Source: a virus. From it: 20,920 nt of DNA. The notes beneath the pieces are model-generated. The model worked only from the letters and a program-made list of their open reading frames with translations, was not told where the DNA came from and made no database searches. Both the position numbers and the translations under genes were made by a program. Shown here one piece after another: positions 1 to 8,224 of the stretch (position 1 is the first letter of the stretch; every line of letters starts with the position of its first letter). The stretch spans positions 1 to 20,920 of the IMG/VR virus record IMGVR_UViG_3300042906_000464. The stretch is one strand, 5' to 3'.

Positions 1-63
1 GCTATGACTGCGGTTGCAGCGTTCACCATGGTTATCCCGGTTCCGTCTAACGCGACCCCGTAA
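1..63 (+). CDS. C-terminal end of an upstream phage protein (partial)
   Basis: The frame starting at base 1 is open and ends with TAA at 61-63. It gives the last 20 residues of a protein, ending in VIPVPSNATP, whose body lies outside the window. The stop is only two bases before the next ATG at 66, the same tight packing seen through the rest of the virion block, so this is probably the end of a co-transcribed gene rather than chance. Too little is present to name a family. Confidence 0.5.
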   Translation, partial: AMTAVAAFTMVIPVPSNATP

Positions 64-65
64 CC

Positions 66-839
66 ATGCAAAAACTGGAACTCACGGTGCAGGCGGCTGG
101 CAAACCGGAGGAACTCTGTTCCAACATTCGCTCGTCGCTTGCCCGTGGGTTGCCAGAGTTGGCCCCCGCTCTCTGCACCCACGATGGAACATTCGTGTGT
201 GTAGCGAGTGGGTGGTCAATGCCTAGTTTCGTTGAGGACATCCGGGCGCATCAGAAGGCCGGTCGTCCCATCGTCGCTGTAAAGGCCGCACACGACTTCC
301 TGTGCGAGAACGGCATCGAGCCTGACCTGTGGGTCAACCTTGACCCCCGTGACCGCACAAGCGGTATACAGCGCCATAACGCGCACACCACCTACCTCGT
401 TGCCTCCCGCTGCCCCCCGGTCACCTTCGACACGCTGAAAGAGCGCAAGGTTGTCCTGTGGCACTCATGGGCTGAAGGGCCGGAGATGAAGGCGCTGGGC
501 GCTGGCAAGTTAGCGGTCGGCGGCGGCACCACCTCGGGGATGCGTGCCATCAACATCGGGTACCTGCTTGGCTTTCGCAACTTTGTGTTGTACGGGTACG
601 ACAGTTGCAATCGGGCTGACGGCATCAAGCGGTTTACCGGCGAGATGACCGGCCCGACGATGGATGTCTATGTGGGCGCAGAAAAGCGCAAGTTCACCTG
701 CAATGCTGCGATGGCGCAGCAGGCAAACGAGTTCCAGATGATTTACTCCGTGATGCCAGAAATCACGGTTGAGGCCAAGGGGCCGGGGTTGATTGCCGCC
801 ATCATCGAAGAGCGCCGCAAGATGGCGTTGGCTGCTTGA
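66..839 (+). CDS. DUF115 / MptE-like protein
   Basis: A 257-residue protein that resembles the DUF115 (6-hydroxymethylpterin pyrophosphokinase MptE-like) family, which is common in phage genomes and also includes bacterial flagellin-glycosylation Maf-type proteins. The sequence shows a nucleotide-binding-like N-terminal strand-loop at about residues 44-55 (VCVASGWSMPSF, in place of the usual G-P-S-L), the family-like stretch PDLWVNLDPRD at about 86-96, and a C-terminal strand FVLYGYDSC before a helical tail. The start is the only ATG after the upstream stop. No good ribosome binding site precedes it, so translation is probably coupled to the upstream gene. Its role in phages is not established; a sugar- or nucleotide-transferring role is an inference from the family. 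It lies inside the virion block, next to a C1q-like structural gene. Confidence 0.6.
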   Translation: MQKLELTVQAAGKPEELCSNIRSSLARGLPELAPALCTHDGTFVCVASGWSMPSFVEDIRAHQKAGRPIVAVKAAHDFLCENGIEPDLWVNLDPRDRTSGIQRHNAHTTYLVASRCPPVTFDTLKERKVVLWHSWAEGPEMKALGAGKLAVGGGTTSGMRAINIGYLLGFRNFVLYGYDSCNRADGIKRFTGEMTGPTMDVYVGAEKRKFTCNAAMAQQANEFQMIYSVMPEITVEAKGPGLIAAIIEERRKMALAA

Positions 840-840
840 G

Positions 841-1668
841 ATGGCGATACCCTCACGGGTGCTGGGCGCAGGCGTAGACAGCCTCAAGACCGTTTCCATC
901 TGCGGCGACGGCACCAGCACAGCGACCGCTGCCGGAACCTCGGCAGGCAATGCGCTGCAATTGACCTATGTTTACACCAATGTAAACAGCGCGGCGGTTG
1001 GCACGGGCGTAAGACTGCCCCCGACGGAGATGGGCGAAACCGTCATCGTTAAGAACAGCACCGCCAACCCAATCACGGTGTACCCGTATGACGCGGGTAG
1101 CAGCATCAACAATGTGGGCTTTGGCACGATTAACCCTGACTGCTCGGCTATGTTCTTTGCCGTCAGCAACACGCTCTGGGAAGAGTTGCAGGGCTTCGGG
1201 CGGTCGGTTCCTATCCTGCACTACGGTTCGTTTTCCGACACCACCACGCAGGTTGCTGCGTCGATTGATGTTGCCTACGGCATGGTGTTTAACACCACCG
1301 ACAGCAGCAACGGGGTGTCTATCGGGTCGCCTACCTCGCGGCTCGTTGCAGACTTCCAAGGTGTCTACAATGTGCAATTCTCGGCGCAATTGGATAAGAC
1401 CTCTGGCGGTGCTGGCAACATCTACATTTGGCTTCGCAAGAACGGAACCAATGTCCCAAACACAGCAACTACAATTGCTATTCAAGGCACCGCAGCCAGA
1501 ACGGTAGCGGCGTGGAACTTCATAATTCAATTGGAACCCACGCACTATGTAGAATTGATGTGGGCAACAGACGATACCAGCGTTAGAATCCTCGCAGCCA
1601 GCGCCACAAGTGTCTGGCCTGCGATTCCTTCGGTCATTGCGACCTTAACACAGGTCAACAACCTGTGA
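841..1668 (+). CDS. Virion-associated protein with C-terminal C1q/TNF-like jelly-roll
   Basis: A 275-residue protein. Residues 1-120 are Gly/Ser/Thr/Asn-rich and look like beta structure. Residues 126-275 resemble the C1q-like jelly-roll found in phage decoration and receptor-binding proteins: an FQGVYNVQFSAQL strand, then IYIWLRKNGTNVPNT, then a VELMWATDDTSVRIL strand near the end. The frame is open further upstream, but the ATG at 841 is preferred because it follows the DUF115 stop (TGA at 837-839) by one base, which suggests translational coupling. C1q-like phage proteins are usually trimers on capsid or tail surfaces, so this may be a head decoration or host-contact protein. That role is inferred and the family assignment is by sequence pattern only. 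Confidence 0.55.
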   Translation: MAIPSRVLGAGVDSLKTVSICGDGTSTATAAGTSAGNALQLTYVYTNVNSAAVGTGVRLPPTEMGETVIVKNSTANPITVYPYDAGSSINNVGFGTINPDCSAMFFAVSNTLWEELQGFGRSVPILHYGSFSDTTTQVAASIDVAYGMVFNTTDSSNGVSIGSPTSRLVADFQGVYNVQFSAQLDKTSGGAGNIYIWLRKNGTNVPNTATTIAIQGTAARTVAAWNFIIQLEPTHYVELMWATDDTSVRILAASATSVWPAIPSVIATLTQVNNL

Positions 1669-1703
1669 TTTCTTCCCTCACCTCCCCACAGGAGTAAACG
1701 ACG

Positions 1704-2252
1704 ATGCCTCTAGATAGCGACATTTTCAACGCGGACGAGCAACTTCAAGTCGAGTTCTACATCGCAAAGGATGTAGACCCGAAGTGGGACGGCAAGCCGT
1801 TTGTGCGTATCAACATTCCCGGCGATAAGACGACCATCATCGAACAGCCGATGAATGAAGACCACAAGAAGCGGTTCCCGCGTCAGTATCTCTATTTCCA
1901 GATGAAGCAAAACGAGCAGGATGCCCCCGCAATCGGCACCTCGCTTGATGTCTGGTTTACCGATGGCAACGGCGACATTACCCGTGGACACATTGAGGAA
2001 CTTCGCATCTTGAAGTTCCAGACCGTAGAGCAGATTGCCAACGCATCCGATTCGCAGTTGCAGCGCATTGGCATGGGTGGCCCCGGTTTGCGTGAGAAGG
2101 CAAAGGCGTTTCTTGCAAAGCGGAATCGCTCGGAAACCGAAAACCAATTGGACGACACCAAAAAACAACTGGCAGAACTTCAGGCGCAGATGGCAGCGTT
2201 GATGACGCGCAAGGCTGGTCGCCCGAAGAAGGAAGCCGTTGCGGAGAGTTAA
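1704..2252 (+). CDS. Small protein with helix-hairpin-helix-like motif, coiled coil and AT-hook-like tail
   Basis: A 182-residue protein of unknown function with a clear modular build. Residues 1-100 are a mixed beta domain of virion-protein style. Residues 105-138 (from FQTVEQIANASD, then IGMGGPGLREKAKAFL) have the look of a helix-hairpin-helix. Residues 143-167 form a heptad-like Gln/Leu coiled coil. Residues 169-176 are RKAGRPKK, close to an AT-hook (GRP core with basic flanks). A good ribosome binding site (CAGGAG, 1689-1694) precedes the ATG after a 35-base gap, the longest gap in the virion block. The location between the jelly-roll protein and the head-tail adaptor suggests a head or scaffold-related protein that touches DNA, but no family is recognised. 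Confidence 0.6.
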   Translation: MPLDSDIFNADEQLQVEFYIAKDVDPKWDGKPFVRINIPGDKTTIIEQPMNEDHKKRFPRQYLYFQMKQNEQDAPAIGTSLDVWFTDGNGDITRGHIEELRILKFQTVEQIANASDSQLQRIGMGGPGLREKAKAFLAKRNRSETENQLDDTKKQLAELQAQMAALMTRKAGRPKKEAVAES

Positions 2253-2255
2253 CGA

Positions 2256-3170
2256 ATGAGCACCACAACCATGTTGGCGTTGGTTCAGCAGGTCACCGCT
2301 GAACTGGGTTTACCGATACCGTCTACGGTGGCGGGTAACCCCAATCAGGATGTGGTGCAGATTCTTGCCCTGATGAACGCCTCGGGGTACGAGTTGATGC
2401 GGCGTGCTGACTGGCGCGAATTGACCAAGCAGCACACCTTCTACACCGAGGCCATTAGCACCACGGGTACATGGACAACCTCGGCTTATGCCATTACCGG
2501 CATTCCCGATACCTCGTCCATCGACACAACCTATCAGGTGCAGGGCGTTGGTATCCCCAATGCCACCTATGTGACGGGCGTGCTGTCTCCCTCGGCTGTC
2601 TCTATCAACTACGAGCCGACAGAGGCGCAGGTCGGTGGCGGTCTGGTGTTCCAAAAGGTCAAGTACGGCCTGCCCTCGGATTACTACAGCAGCGTCAACC
2701 GCACGCATTGGGATAAGAGCAAGCGTTGGGAGATGCTCGGCCCAGAGTCGCCGCAACAATGGGAGTGGCTGCTCTCGGGCTACATCTCGACCGGCCCCCG
2801 TATCCGTTACCGCCTGCTCGGCAAATACTTCCAGATTTGGCCCGGAATGAACGCTGGCGAGTTGCTCGGCTTTGAGTACCGCAGCAACGCATGGGCAGAA
2901 AGCGTTGCGGGTGCCGCCAAGACTTCGATGACGGCAGACAACGACACCTGCATCTATCCCGACCGTGTGATGGTGCTGTCTACCAAACTTAAGTATTTCG
3001 AGGCAAAGGGCTTCGATACAACCGCTATCTTTCGCGACTACCTTGCTGAACTTGAGACGGCTATCGCACAGGATACGGGCGCTGCCAACCTCTCGTTTGC
3101 CCCGCGTCCGGGCACGGTGCTTATCGGCTACGACAACATCCCTGACAGCAATTACGGGTACGAGAACTGA
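2256..3170 (+). CDS. Head-tail adaptor / tail tubular protein A-like
   Basis: A 304-residue protein that resembles phage adaptor (T7 gp11-type tail tubular A, P22 gp4-type) proteins. Its helical N-terminus (LVQQVTAELGLP, then DVVQILALMNASGYELMRRADW) is typical of gp11-like adaptors, followed by a central beta domain and a C-terminal helix (IFRDYLAELETAIAQDTGA) near residues 260-285. These proteins form a ring between the portal and the tail nozzle. The ATG follows the previous TAA by three bases, and a GGAGAG ribosome binding site is embedded in the end of the upstream gene. Its TGA overlaps the next start (TGATG), the usual coupling between adaptor and nozzle genes. The assignment rests on sequence pattern and gene order. 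Confidence 0.65.
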   Translation: MSTTTMLALVQQVTAELGLPIPSTVAGNPNQDVVQILALMNASGYELMRRADWRELTKQHTFYTEAISTTGTWTTSAYAITGIPDTSSIDTTYQVQGVGIPNATYVTGVLSPSAVSINYEPTEAQVGGGLVFQKVKYGLPSDYYSSVNRTHWDKSKRWEMLGPESPQQWEWLLSGYISTGPRIRYRLLGKYFQIWPGMNAGELLGFEYRSNAWAESVAGAAKTSMTADNDTCIYPDRVMVLSTKLKYFEAKGFDTTAIFRDYLAELETAIAQDTGAANLSFAPRPGTVLIGYDNIPDSNYGYEN

Positions 3171-4732
3171 TGGCTGTTTCTCGTCGCCTCGTTCAACGCG
3201 CTGCGGCAAATGTCGCAAGCCTGCCGTCGCCCGTGGGCGGTTGGAACGCTCGGGATTCTCTCGCCAACATGGCACCCACGGATGCCGTGCAGTTGGACAA
3301 CTACTTCCCCGGCGTATCCAATGTTGTCTTGCGCGGCGGCTATGTGAAGCACGCCACGGGGTTTCCCGACGATGTAGAAACCCTGATGACCTACAGCGGC
3401 GGCACCTCTGACCAGTTGTGGGCGGTGTCAGATGGCAAGTTCTACAACGCTACATCTGCGGGTGCTATTGGCGCGGCGGCGGTCAGCGGACTGACCAACT
3501 CCAAGTGGGAATACACCAATGTCACGACCGCAGGTGGCAACTACCTGTATGCCGCTAACGGTGTCAACACGCCGTATCTTTACAACGGCTCAAGTTGGAC
3601 AAGCATCACGGGTTCATCCTCGCCTGCCATTACGGGCGTTACGACCACTACGCTCAACTCTCCGACGCTTTTCAAGAACCGTGTATGGTTCATCCAGAAG
3701 GACACGCTGAAGGCGTGGTACCTGCCGACCTCTAGCGTTGGCGGCGCGGCGCAGGTTCTTGACCTGTCATCCATTGCGCGTCTGGGCGGCGTGTTGGTGT
3801 CGATGGCCTCGTGGACAATTGACGCTGGCTACGGCGTGGATGACAACCTTGTATTTGTCACCGACAAGGGCGAGGTAATCGTCTATCGCGGTACAGACCC
3901 CTCATCTGCCTCCACATGGGCGCTTATTGGCGTGTGGATTGTGGGTGCGCCTATCGGCACCCGCTCCCTGATGAAGTACGGCGGCGACCTTTTGGTGCTG
4001 ACGCTTGACGGGCTGATTCCCATGGCCTCGGCGCTTCAATCCTCGCGGCTCGACCCCAACATCGCGCTATCGGACAAGATACAGGGTGCGTTTGCGGCGG
4101 CTGCTGCGGCGTATAGGGACAACTTCGGGTGGTGTATGTTGTACAACCCGAAGAACAACGCCCTAATCGTCAATGTCCCGGTGCGTGAAGGCGCACAAGA
4201 GCAGTTTGTGATGAACAACATCACGAAGGCGTGGTGCAGGTTTACAAACTGGAACGCTTTTCACTTTGGGTTGCTTGACGATACGCCGTACTTTGGTGCG
4301 GCAACTTTCGTGGCAAAGGCTTGGACAACGGGTAGCACCGGCTACATTGATGACACAAGCAACATCAACGGCAAGATTCTTCAAGCCTTTAACTACTTCG
4401 AGACTCGCGGCGTAAAGAAGATTTTTACACGCGCACGGCCTAGCATTTTCAGCAACGGCACCCCGTCTGTGCGGGTTGGCATCAATGTCGATTTCAACAT
4501 TTCAGACAATGTTGCCCCGATATCGTTTTCTACTCCGCTGACTGCCCTTTGGGACAGCGCGTTGTGGGATACGGCTGTGTGGGGTTCCGACCTTGAGATT
4601 CAGAACAACTGGCAGGGCGTTACCGGCGTTGGCTACTGCGGGTCAGTACAGTTTCAGAGCAGCAGCAACAAGTTAGCGATTCAATGGGCCTCAACTGATG
4701 TGGTGTATCAACTCGGATGGGCTGGCATATAA
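3170..4732 (+). CDS. Tail hub/nozzle or DNA-stabilisation protein (P22 gp10 / T7 gp12-like)
   Basis: A 520-residue protein that starts on the overlapping TGATG of the adaptor gene. The N-terminal motif SPVGGWNARDSLANMAPTDA and the run of short beta-strands with Gly, Asn, Trp and Tyr turns (for example GNYLYAANGVNTPYLYNGSSW near residues 123-143) are typical of tail nozzle or DNA-stabilisation proteins that form a hexameric beta-propeller-like tube below the adaptor. Near the C-terminus a WDSALWDTAVWGSD stretch repeats a WD.A-like unit. The gene order adaptor then nozzle supports a short-tailed phage, and no tape-measure or sheath genes follow. The exact homologue (gp10-like or gp12-like) cannot be decided without structure prediction. 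Confidence 0.65.
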   Translation: MAVSRRLVQRAAANVASLPSPVGGWNARDSLANMAPTDAVQLDNYFPGVSNVVLRGGYVKHATGFPDDVETLMTYSGGTSDQLWAVSDGKFYNATSAGAIGAAAVSGLTNSKWEYTNVTTAGGNYLYAANGVNTPYLYNGSSWTSITGSSSPAITGVTTTTLNSPTLFKNRVWFIQKDTLKAWYLPTSSVGGAAQVLDLSSIARLGGVLVSMASWTIDAGYGVDDNLVFVTDKGEVIVYRGTDPSSASTWALIGVWIVGAPIGTRSLMKYGGDLLVLTLDGLIPMASALQSSRLDPNIALSDKIQGAFAAAAAAYRDNFGWCMLYNPKNNALIVNVPVREGAQEQFVMNNITKAWCRFTNWNAFHFGLLDDTPYFGAATFVAKAWTTGSTGYIDDTSNINGKILQAFNYFETRGVKKIFTRARPSIFSNGTPSVRVGINVDFNISDNVAPISFSTPLTALWDSALWDTAVWGSDLEIQNNWQGVTGVGYCGSVQFQSSSNKLAIQWASTDVVYQLGWAGI

Positions 4733-5160
4733 CAAGCGGCCCCGAGGTGGGCGAATGGGTCTGTGGGCATACGGGCGGCGGGTATCACGCTGAACGCTCT
4801 AACGCCATCGGATTGCGTAAGGGAGAGAACATTGTCGGCGGCGTGGTTTACGAGAACTGGAACGGGCGCAGCGTGGTTTGCCACATCGCCATCTCTGACC
4901 GCTTAACCCCCGCTTACATTGCAGCCATGTTTGACTATCCTTTCAATGTCTGCGGGGTTGACAAAATCATCGCCCCCGTGGGCAGTAAAAACGCGAAAGC
5001 CATCAGGCTTGTGCGTAAAATGGGTTTCACCGAGGAAGCGCGTCTGAAGGATGCCGACACCGACGGTGATATTGTTTTCCTGACCATGACACGCGAGGCG
5101 TGTCGTTATTTAGGACACCGTTATGGGAAAAAAATCACCGGCACCGCCGCCAGCGCCTGA
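4717..5160 (+). CDS. GNAT-family N-acetyltransferase (phage type)
   Basis: A 147-residue protein that overlaps the nozzle gene by 16 bases. The central part has the GNAT layout: a VVCHIAISDRLTPAYIAAMFDY strand and helix, then the acetyl-CoA-region-like APVGSKNAKAIRLVRKMGFTEEARL segment (about residues 90-115), which matches the common GNAT pattern of N..A..L..K.GF.E. A final beta-strand (DGDIVFLTMTRE) follows. GNAT genes of this size are often found beside tail genes in podovirus-like phages, but their targets are unknown. Acetylation of a host or virion protein is inferred. The last 38 bases overlap the start of the large repeat protein in another frame. Confidence 0.7.
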   Translation: MGWHITSGPEVGEWVCGHTGGGYHAERSNAIGLRKGENIVGGVVYENWNGRSVVCHIAISDRLTPAYIAAMFDYPFNVCGVDKIIAPVGSKNAKAIRLVRKMGFTEEARLKDADTDGDIVFLTMTREACRYLGHRYGKKITGTAASA

Positions 5161-7948
5161 TTACGCAGGTGCGGCGCAACAGCAGGGCATCGCCAACCTA
5201 GAGGCGGCGCGTCTTACTGCGCGGCTTTCTAACCCCAATATCATTACCCCGCTTGGTGGTCAGCGTGTGACCTACGGGCGACCGCAATTCAACCGCGCTG
5301 CGTATGACGCGGCGATGGCTAACTATCGTGCGCGTAACCCGCAGGCACCGGCTACCGGCGCACCGCAGGGCGCACCCTCAACCGTTGGCGTTGGTGGCGG
5401 TGCTGCCATGCCCACGACGGGCGGTGGTGGCGTGCAGATGGGCGGTGGCGGTATGTATGGCGGCGGCGTTGACCTCGGCGTTACGCCGGAGCCTATGGCA
5501 TCAAAGGCTGACGGTATGCCTGCTGCGCGGCGCGAGGCTCTGGGAATAGGCGATGACTTCGCATACACGCAGGGCGGTCGAGCCAACTTCACTACGCTGC
5601 CTACCGGAGCGCAGGTGCCAACCGCAATGCTTATCGGCGGCGGTCGCTTTGATGCGTCCGGCATGGGGCCGGGACAAATGCAACGGTTTAATCAGGGCTA
5701 CGGCGGCGGGGAGTACATGGGCGATGTGATGCCCACCCGCGAGATGTTCACCGAGATGGTGGACTTGGACACCCCGACGATTGAGCAGTACCTGACCCCC
5801 GAGGCACAGGCGACCCTAGAGGCGCAGCAGCGGGTGGAGCGTGCGTTGTCCGGCCTTGGCGAACAGGCCATCGGGCGCGTGCAAAATGTCTACGGCACGG
5901 ATTTCACCCCGCAGGGGCTTCCGGCACAGCAGTTCCAATTTGGCGGTTATGGCAACTTGCCGACCCTTCCCGAGTTGCAGGGTCGCGCACGCTCTGATGT
6001 GTCGGCGCTGCCGGTTAACTTCGGCCCCACGGCAGGGCAGTACGGAATGGCTGGAGGTGGCCCCGCTAGCGTGCAATTCGGCGGTTTGGACACTTCCGGC
6101 CTTGCCCCCGTGCAAACGGGCGTGGGTCAGTTTGGCACCGCGCAGGGTGGGCCTGCGGCTGGAACGCTGCAAGGATTGAATTTGTCTGGCGTTGGCGGGG
6201 CGCAAGTCAATGTTACGCCGGGGCAGTTCGGGATGGCGCAAGGTGGGCCTGCTGGCATTGGCGCATCTTCGTTTGACGCTTCTGGGTTGGGCATGGCAGC
6301 AGGTGGGCCAAGCGGGGGCGCGTTTGGTGCAGCGCAGGGCGGCGTGGGCGCTCCGTCGCTTCGTGGTCAGTATGACCTGACGGGCGTGGGCGATGTTGCC
6401 CGAGCGCCGGGGGCTGCTGCGATGGCGCAGGGTGGGCCTATGGCACCGGGGCTGCAAGGGCAGTTGGATACCTCGCAACTTGCCGCGATGCCGGTAAACG
6501 CCGGTATGACGGCGCAGCAGGCCATTATGTCGCGCCTCGACCCGCAGTTGCAGCGCCAACGGTCGCAACTTGAGACACAGTTGGCGAATCAGGGCTTGGT
6601 GCGTGGCGGCGAAGCGTATGGCGCTGCCATCACCGAGCAACAACAGCAAGAAAACGACCTGCGAACACAGGCCGCGCTACAGGGCATTAGCCTTGATATG
6701 GCGGCTCGTCAACAGGGGCTAGGCGAGGCACAGGCTCTGGGCGGTTTTGCCAACCAAGCGGCTCTGGCGGGGTTTGGCGCGGGTCAACAGGCTACCGCAG
6801 CGCAAAACGCAGCAGCGCAACAAAATTTCCAGAACGAATTGGCTAGGCAGGCTGCTGCAAACCAAGCGCAACAGCAAGCGTTTGGGCAACGGGCGCAGGC
6901 CGGTCAGTTCGGCAACGAAGCGCAGTTGGCGGCATTCCAAGCGGCGATGCAGAATCAGGCGGCGGGTAATCAGGCCATCGGGCAAAACTTCGGTCAGGCG
7001 CAAGCCGCGCAAGCGATGGCAAATCAAGCGCAGCAGCAGAACTTCCAGCAGCGCATGGCGGCGGGTGAGTTTGGGCGGCAGGGTCAGTTGATGGCCTTCC
7101 AGACCGCGCAGCAGGCGCAGCAAGCGCAGAACGCAGCGATGGCGCAGAACTTTGGGCAGGCGATGGCGGTTGACGAGGCGGCGCGGGTTGCACAAGCGCA
7201 ACGGTTTGGTCAGGCTGTGACAGGGACGCAAGTCGGCGCTGCGTTGGCGGGACAGCAGTTTGAGATGGGACAGCAGGCGCAGCAGGCGCAGAACGCCGCT
7301 ATTGCTCAAAACGCGCAGATTGCGCTCCAGTCTGGGCAGTTCGCCAACGCCGCGCAGGCGCAACAGTTCGCGCAGCGGCTTGCGGCGGGTGAGTTTGGTC
7401 GAGACGCGCAGATGGCTTCATTCCAAACGGGACAGGCGGCGCAGGAAGCCGTTAACCGTGCCATCGCGCAGAACTTCCAACAGGGCTTGGGCGCGGCGGG
7501 TGCGTACAACGCTGCTGCCGGTCAGCAGTTTGGGCAGGAAATGGACATTGCTGGGCTGTATAACGCCTCGCTTGCCCAGAACCAACAGGCGGCATTGCAG
7601 CAGGCGCAGGCTCAAGCGGCGCTCCAAGCACAGGGCTTCAACCAAGCGCAAGCGGCGGCAAACTTCCAGAACGCCCAGCGTCAGGCAGCGTTGCAAGAGC
7701 AGTTGGCGCTTCGGGCGCTCCCGCTTAACGAGGTCGCAGCCATCATGGGCGGCGCACAGGTGCAGATGCCGCAATTCCAGTCCTACCAAGGCGCGGAAGT
7801 TGGTGCGGCTCCCATCTTTGGAGCGCAACAAGCGGCGGGTAACTTTGCGCAGCAAAACTACGCTAACCAGACGGCAGCGTATAACGCCAAGATGGGTCTT
7901 TATGGACAGTTGGGCGGGGCTGTTGGCAGTTACTTTGGGGGAAGATAA
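5123..7948 (+). CDS. Large Gln/Ala/Gly-rich repeat virion protein
   Basis: A 941-residue low-complexity protein with a lysine/proline-rich start (MGKKSPAPPPAPDYAGAAQQ), a head common in phage structural proteins encoded after the nozzle gene. Residues about 215-250 (LDTPTIEQYLTPEAQATLEA) form a short helical unit. About residues 300-450 hold Gly-rich repeats around A(Q/G)GGP. Residues near 469-505 (MSRLDPQLQRQRSQLETQL) look like a helical tail-protein domain, and about 550-870 are long Gln/Ala helical repeats containing NFGQ, GEFGR and QQAQQAQNAA. The ATG has an AGGA ribosome binding site within the acetyltransferase gene. An internal virion, ejection or tail structural role is inferred from position, size and composition. 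The base run A7 right after the start is noted but not used to call a frameshift. Confidence 0.6.
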   Translation: MGKKSPAPPPAPDYAGAAQQQGIANLEAARLTARLSNPNIITPLGGQRVTYGRPQFNRAAYDAAMANYRARNPQAPATGAPQGAPSTVGVGGGAAMPTTGGGGVQMGGGGMYGGGVDLGVTPEPMASKADGMPAARREALGIGDDFAYTQGGRANFTTLPTGAQVPTAMLIGGGRFDASGMGPGQMQRFNQGYGGGEYMGDVMPTREMFTEMVDLDTPTIEQYLTPEAQATLEAQQRVERALSGLGEQAIGRVQNVYGTDFTPQGLPAQQFQFGGYGNLPTLPELQGRARSDVSALPVNFGPTAGQYGMAGGGPASVQFGGLDTSGLAPVQTGVGQFGTAQGGPAAGTLQGLNLSGVGGAQVNVTPGQFGMAQGGPAGIGASSFDASGLGMAAGGPSGGAFGAAQGGVGAPSLRGQYDLTGVGDVARAPGAAAMAQGGPMAPGLQGQLDTSQLAAMPVNAGMTAQQAIMSRLDPQLQRQRSQLETQLANQGLVRGGEAYGAAITEQQQQENDLRTQAALQGISLDMAARQQGLGEAQALGGFANQAALAGFGAGQQATAAQNAAAQQNFQNELARQAAANQAQQQAFGQRAQAGQFGNEAQLAAFQAAMQNQAAGNQAIGQNFGQAQAAQAMANQAQQQNFQQRMAAGEFGRQGQLMAFQTAQQAQQAQNAAMAQNFGQAMAVDEAARVAQAQRFGQAVTGTQVGAALAGQQFEMGQQAQQAQNAAIAQNAQIALQSGQFANAAQAQQFAQRLAAGEFGRDAQMASFQTGQAAQEAVNRAIAQNFQQGLGAAGAYNAAAGQQFGQEMDIAGLYNASLAQNQQAALQQAQAQAALQAQGFNQAQAAANFQNAQRQAALQEQLALRALPLNEVAAIMGGAQVQMPQFQSYQGAEVGAAPIFGAQQAAGNFAQQNYANQTAAYNAKMGLYGQLGGAVGSYFGGR
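6023..6470 (+). repeat. Degenerate AQGGP-type repeats in the large virion gene
   Basis: Within the 941-residue protein, short units of the type F/YG(M/T/A)AQGGP followed by a 15-30 residue spacer with a DTSGL, NLSGV or DASGL element recur about six times (GMAGGGP, GTAQGGP, GMAQGGP, GMAAGGP, GAAQGG, AMAQGGP). At DNA level the core resembles gcgcagggtgggcct. This is protein-level repetition that probably arose by slippage or recombination, not a mobile element. Confidence 0.6.
6780..7710 (+). repeat. Gln/Ala-rich helical repeats in the large virion gene
   Basis: A second repeat zone in the same gene. Units of roughly 30-60 residues carry recurring blocks such as QNFGQA, AGEFGR, QFGNEAQLAAFQ, GQLMAFQ and QAQQAQNAA. 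Aligning the blocks by eye gives A-Q-N-A-A followed by F-(Q/G)-Q, then an A-G-(E/Q)-F-G element, then a (L/M)AxFQ element. The codons use both CAG and CAA for glutamine. A long alpha-helical or coiled-coil fold is expected. Confidence 0.6.
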
Positions 7949-8224
7949 ATGAGAACTCCATACCAGACCTTTAACGCTCCCCCCATGATGAACGGCGGTC
8001 GCGGTCAGCGCATGGCGCGTATGCTCCAGATGCAGGGCCAAAGCCAGCAGGTGAGCAACAACGCAGGGGCGCAGACCGATATGCAGTATTCGCCCCCGCA
8101 GAACGCTGCCGACATCAACCGTGCGCCGCGTCAGTTCCTGCGGCAGTACCCGAAGATGCCGAAGTCGCCGGGGATGACCAACCCGCAGGGTGGCCCTGAC
8201 CGGGGAGGATTTGAAAATGGCTGA
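7949..8224 (+). CDS. Hypothetical 91-residue phage protein
   Basis: A 91-residue basic, Met/Gln/Pro-rich protein whose ATG follows the TAA of the large repeat gene with no gap, and whose end overlaps the next start by eight bases (ATGGCTGA). It has no transmembrane segment and no recognised domain. Residues 1-45 look disordered (MMNGGRGQRMARMLQMQGQ); the C-terminal half is Pro/Gly/Gln-rich. Its place between the large virion protein and the probable ejection proteins suggests a small internal or accessory virion protein. I do not recognise a family. Confidence 0.55.
   Translation: MRTPYQTFNAPPMMNGGRGQRMARMLQMQGQSQQVSNNAGAQTDMQYSPPQNAADINRAPRQFLRQYPKMPKSPGMTNPQGGPDRGGFENG

Noticed and set aside
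853-3275. Long minus-strand open frames opposite the virion genes (for example 853-1545 and 2310-3275)
   Set aside because: They lie antisense to well-supported genes, show no domain-like patterns or ribosome sites, and arise from GC-rich codon positions of the real genes.
5121-5160. A7 run at 5128-5134 in the GNAT/large-gene overlap as a programmed frameshift that would fuse the two proteins
   Set aside because: A fusion would need +1 movement, the heptamer is not a standard -1 slippery site, and the second gene has its own ATG and ribosome site.
5816-8041. Antisense and shifted frames across the Gln/Ala-rich gene
   Set aside because: They are arginine- or leucine-rich translations of the repeats in other frames.
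8190-8216. GTG start at 8190 for the 402-residue ejection protein
   Set aside because: The ATG at 8217 has a strong GGGGAGG site at a good distance.
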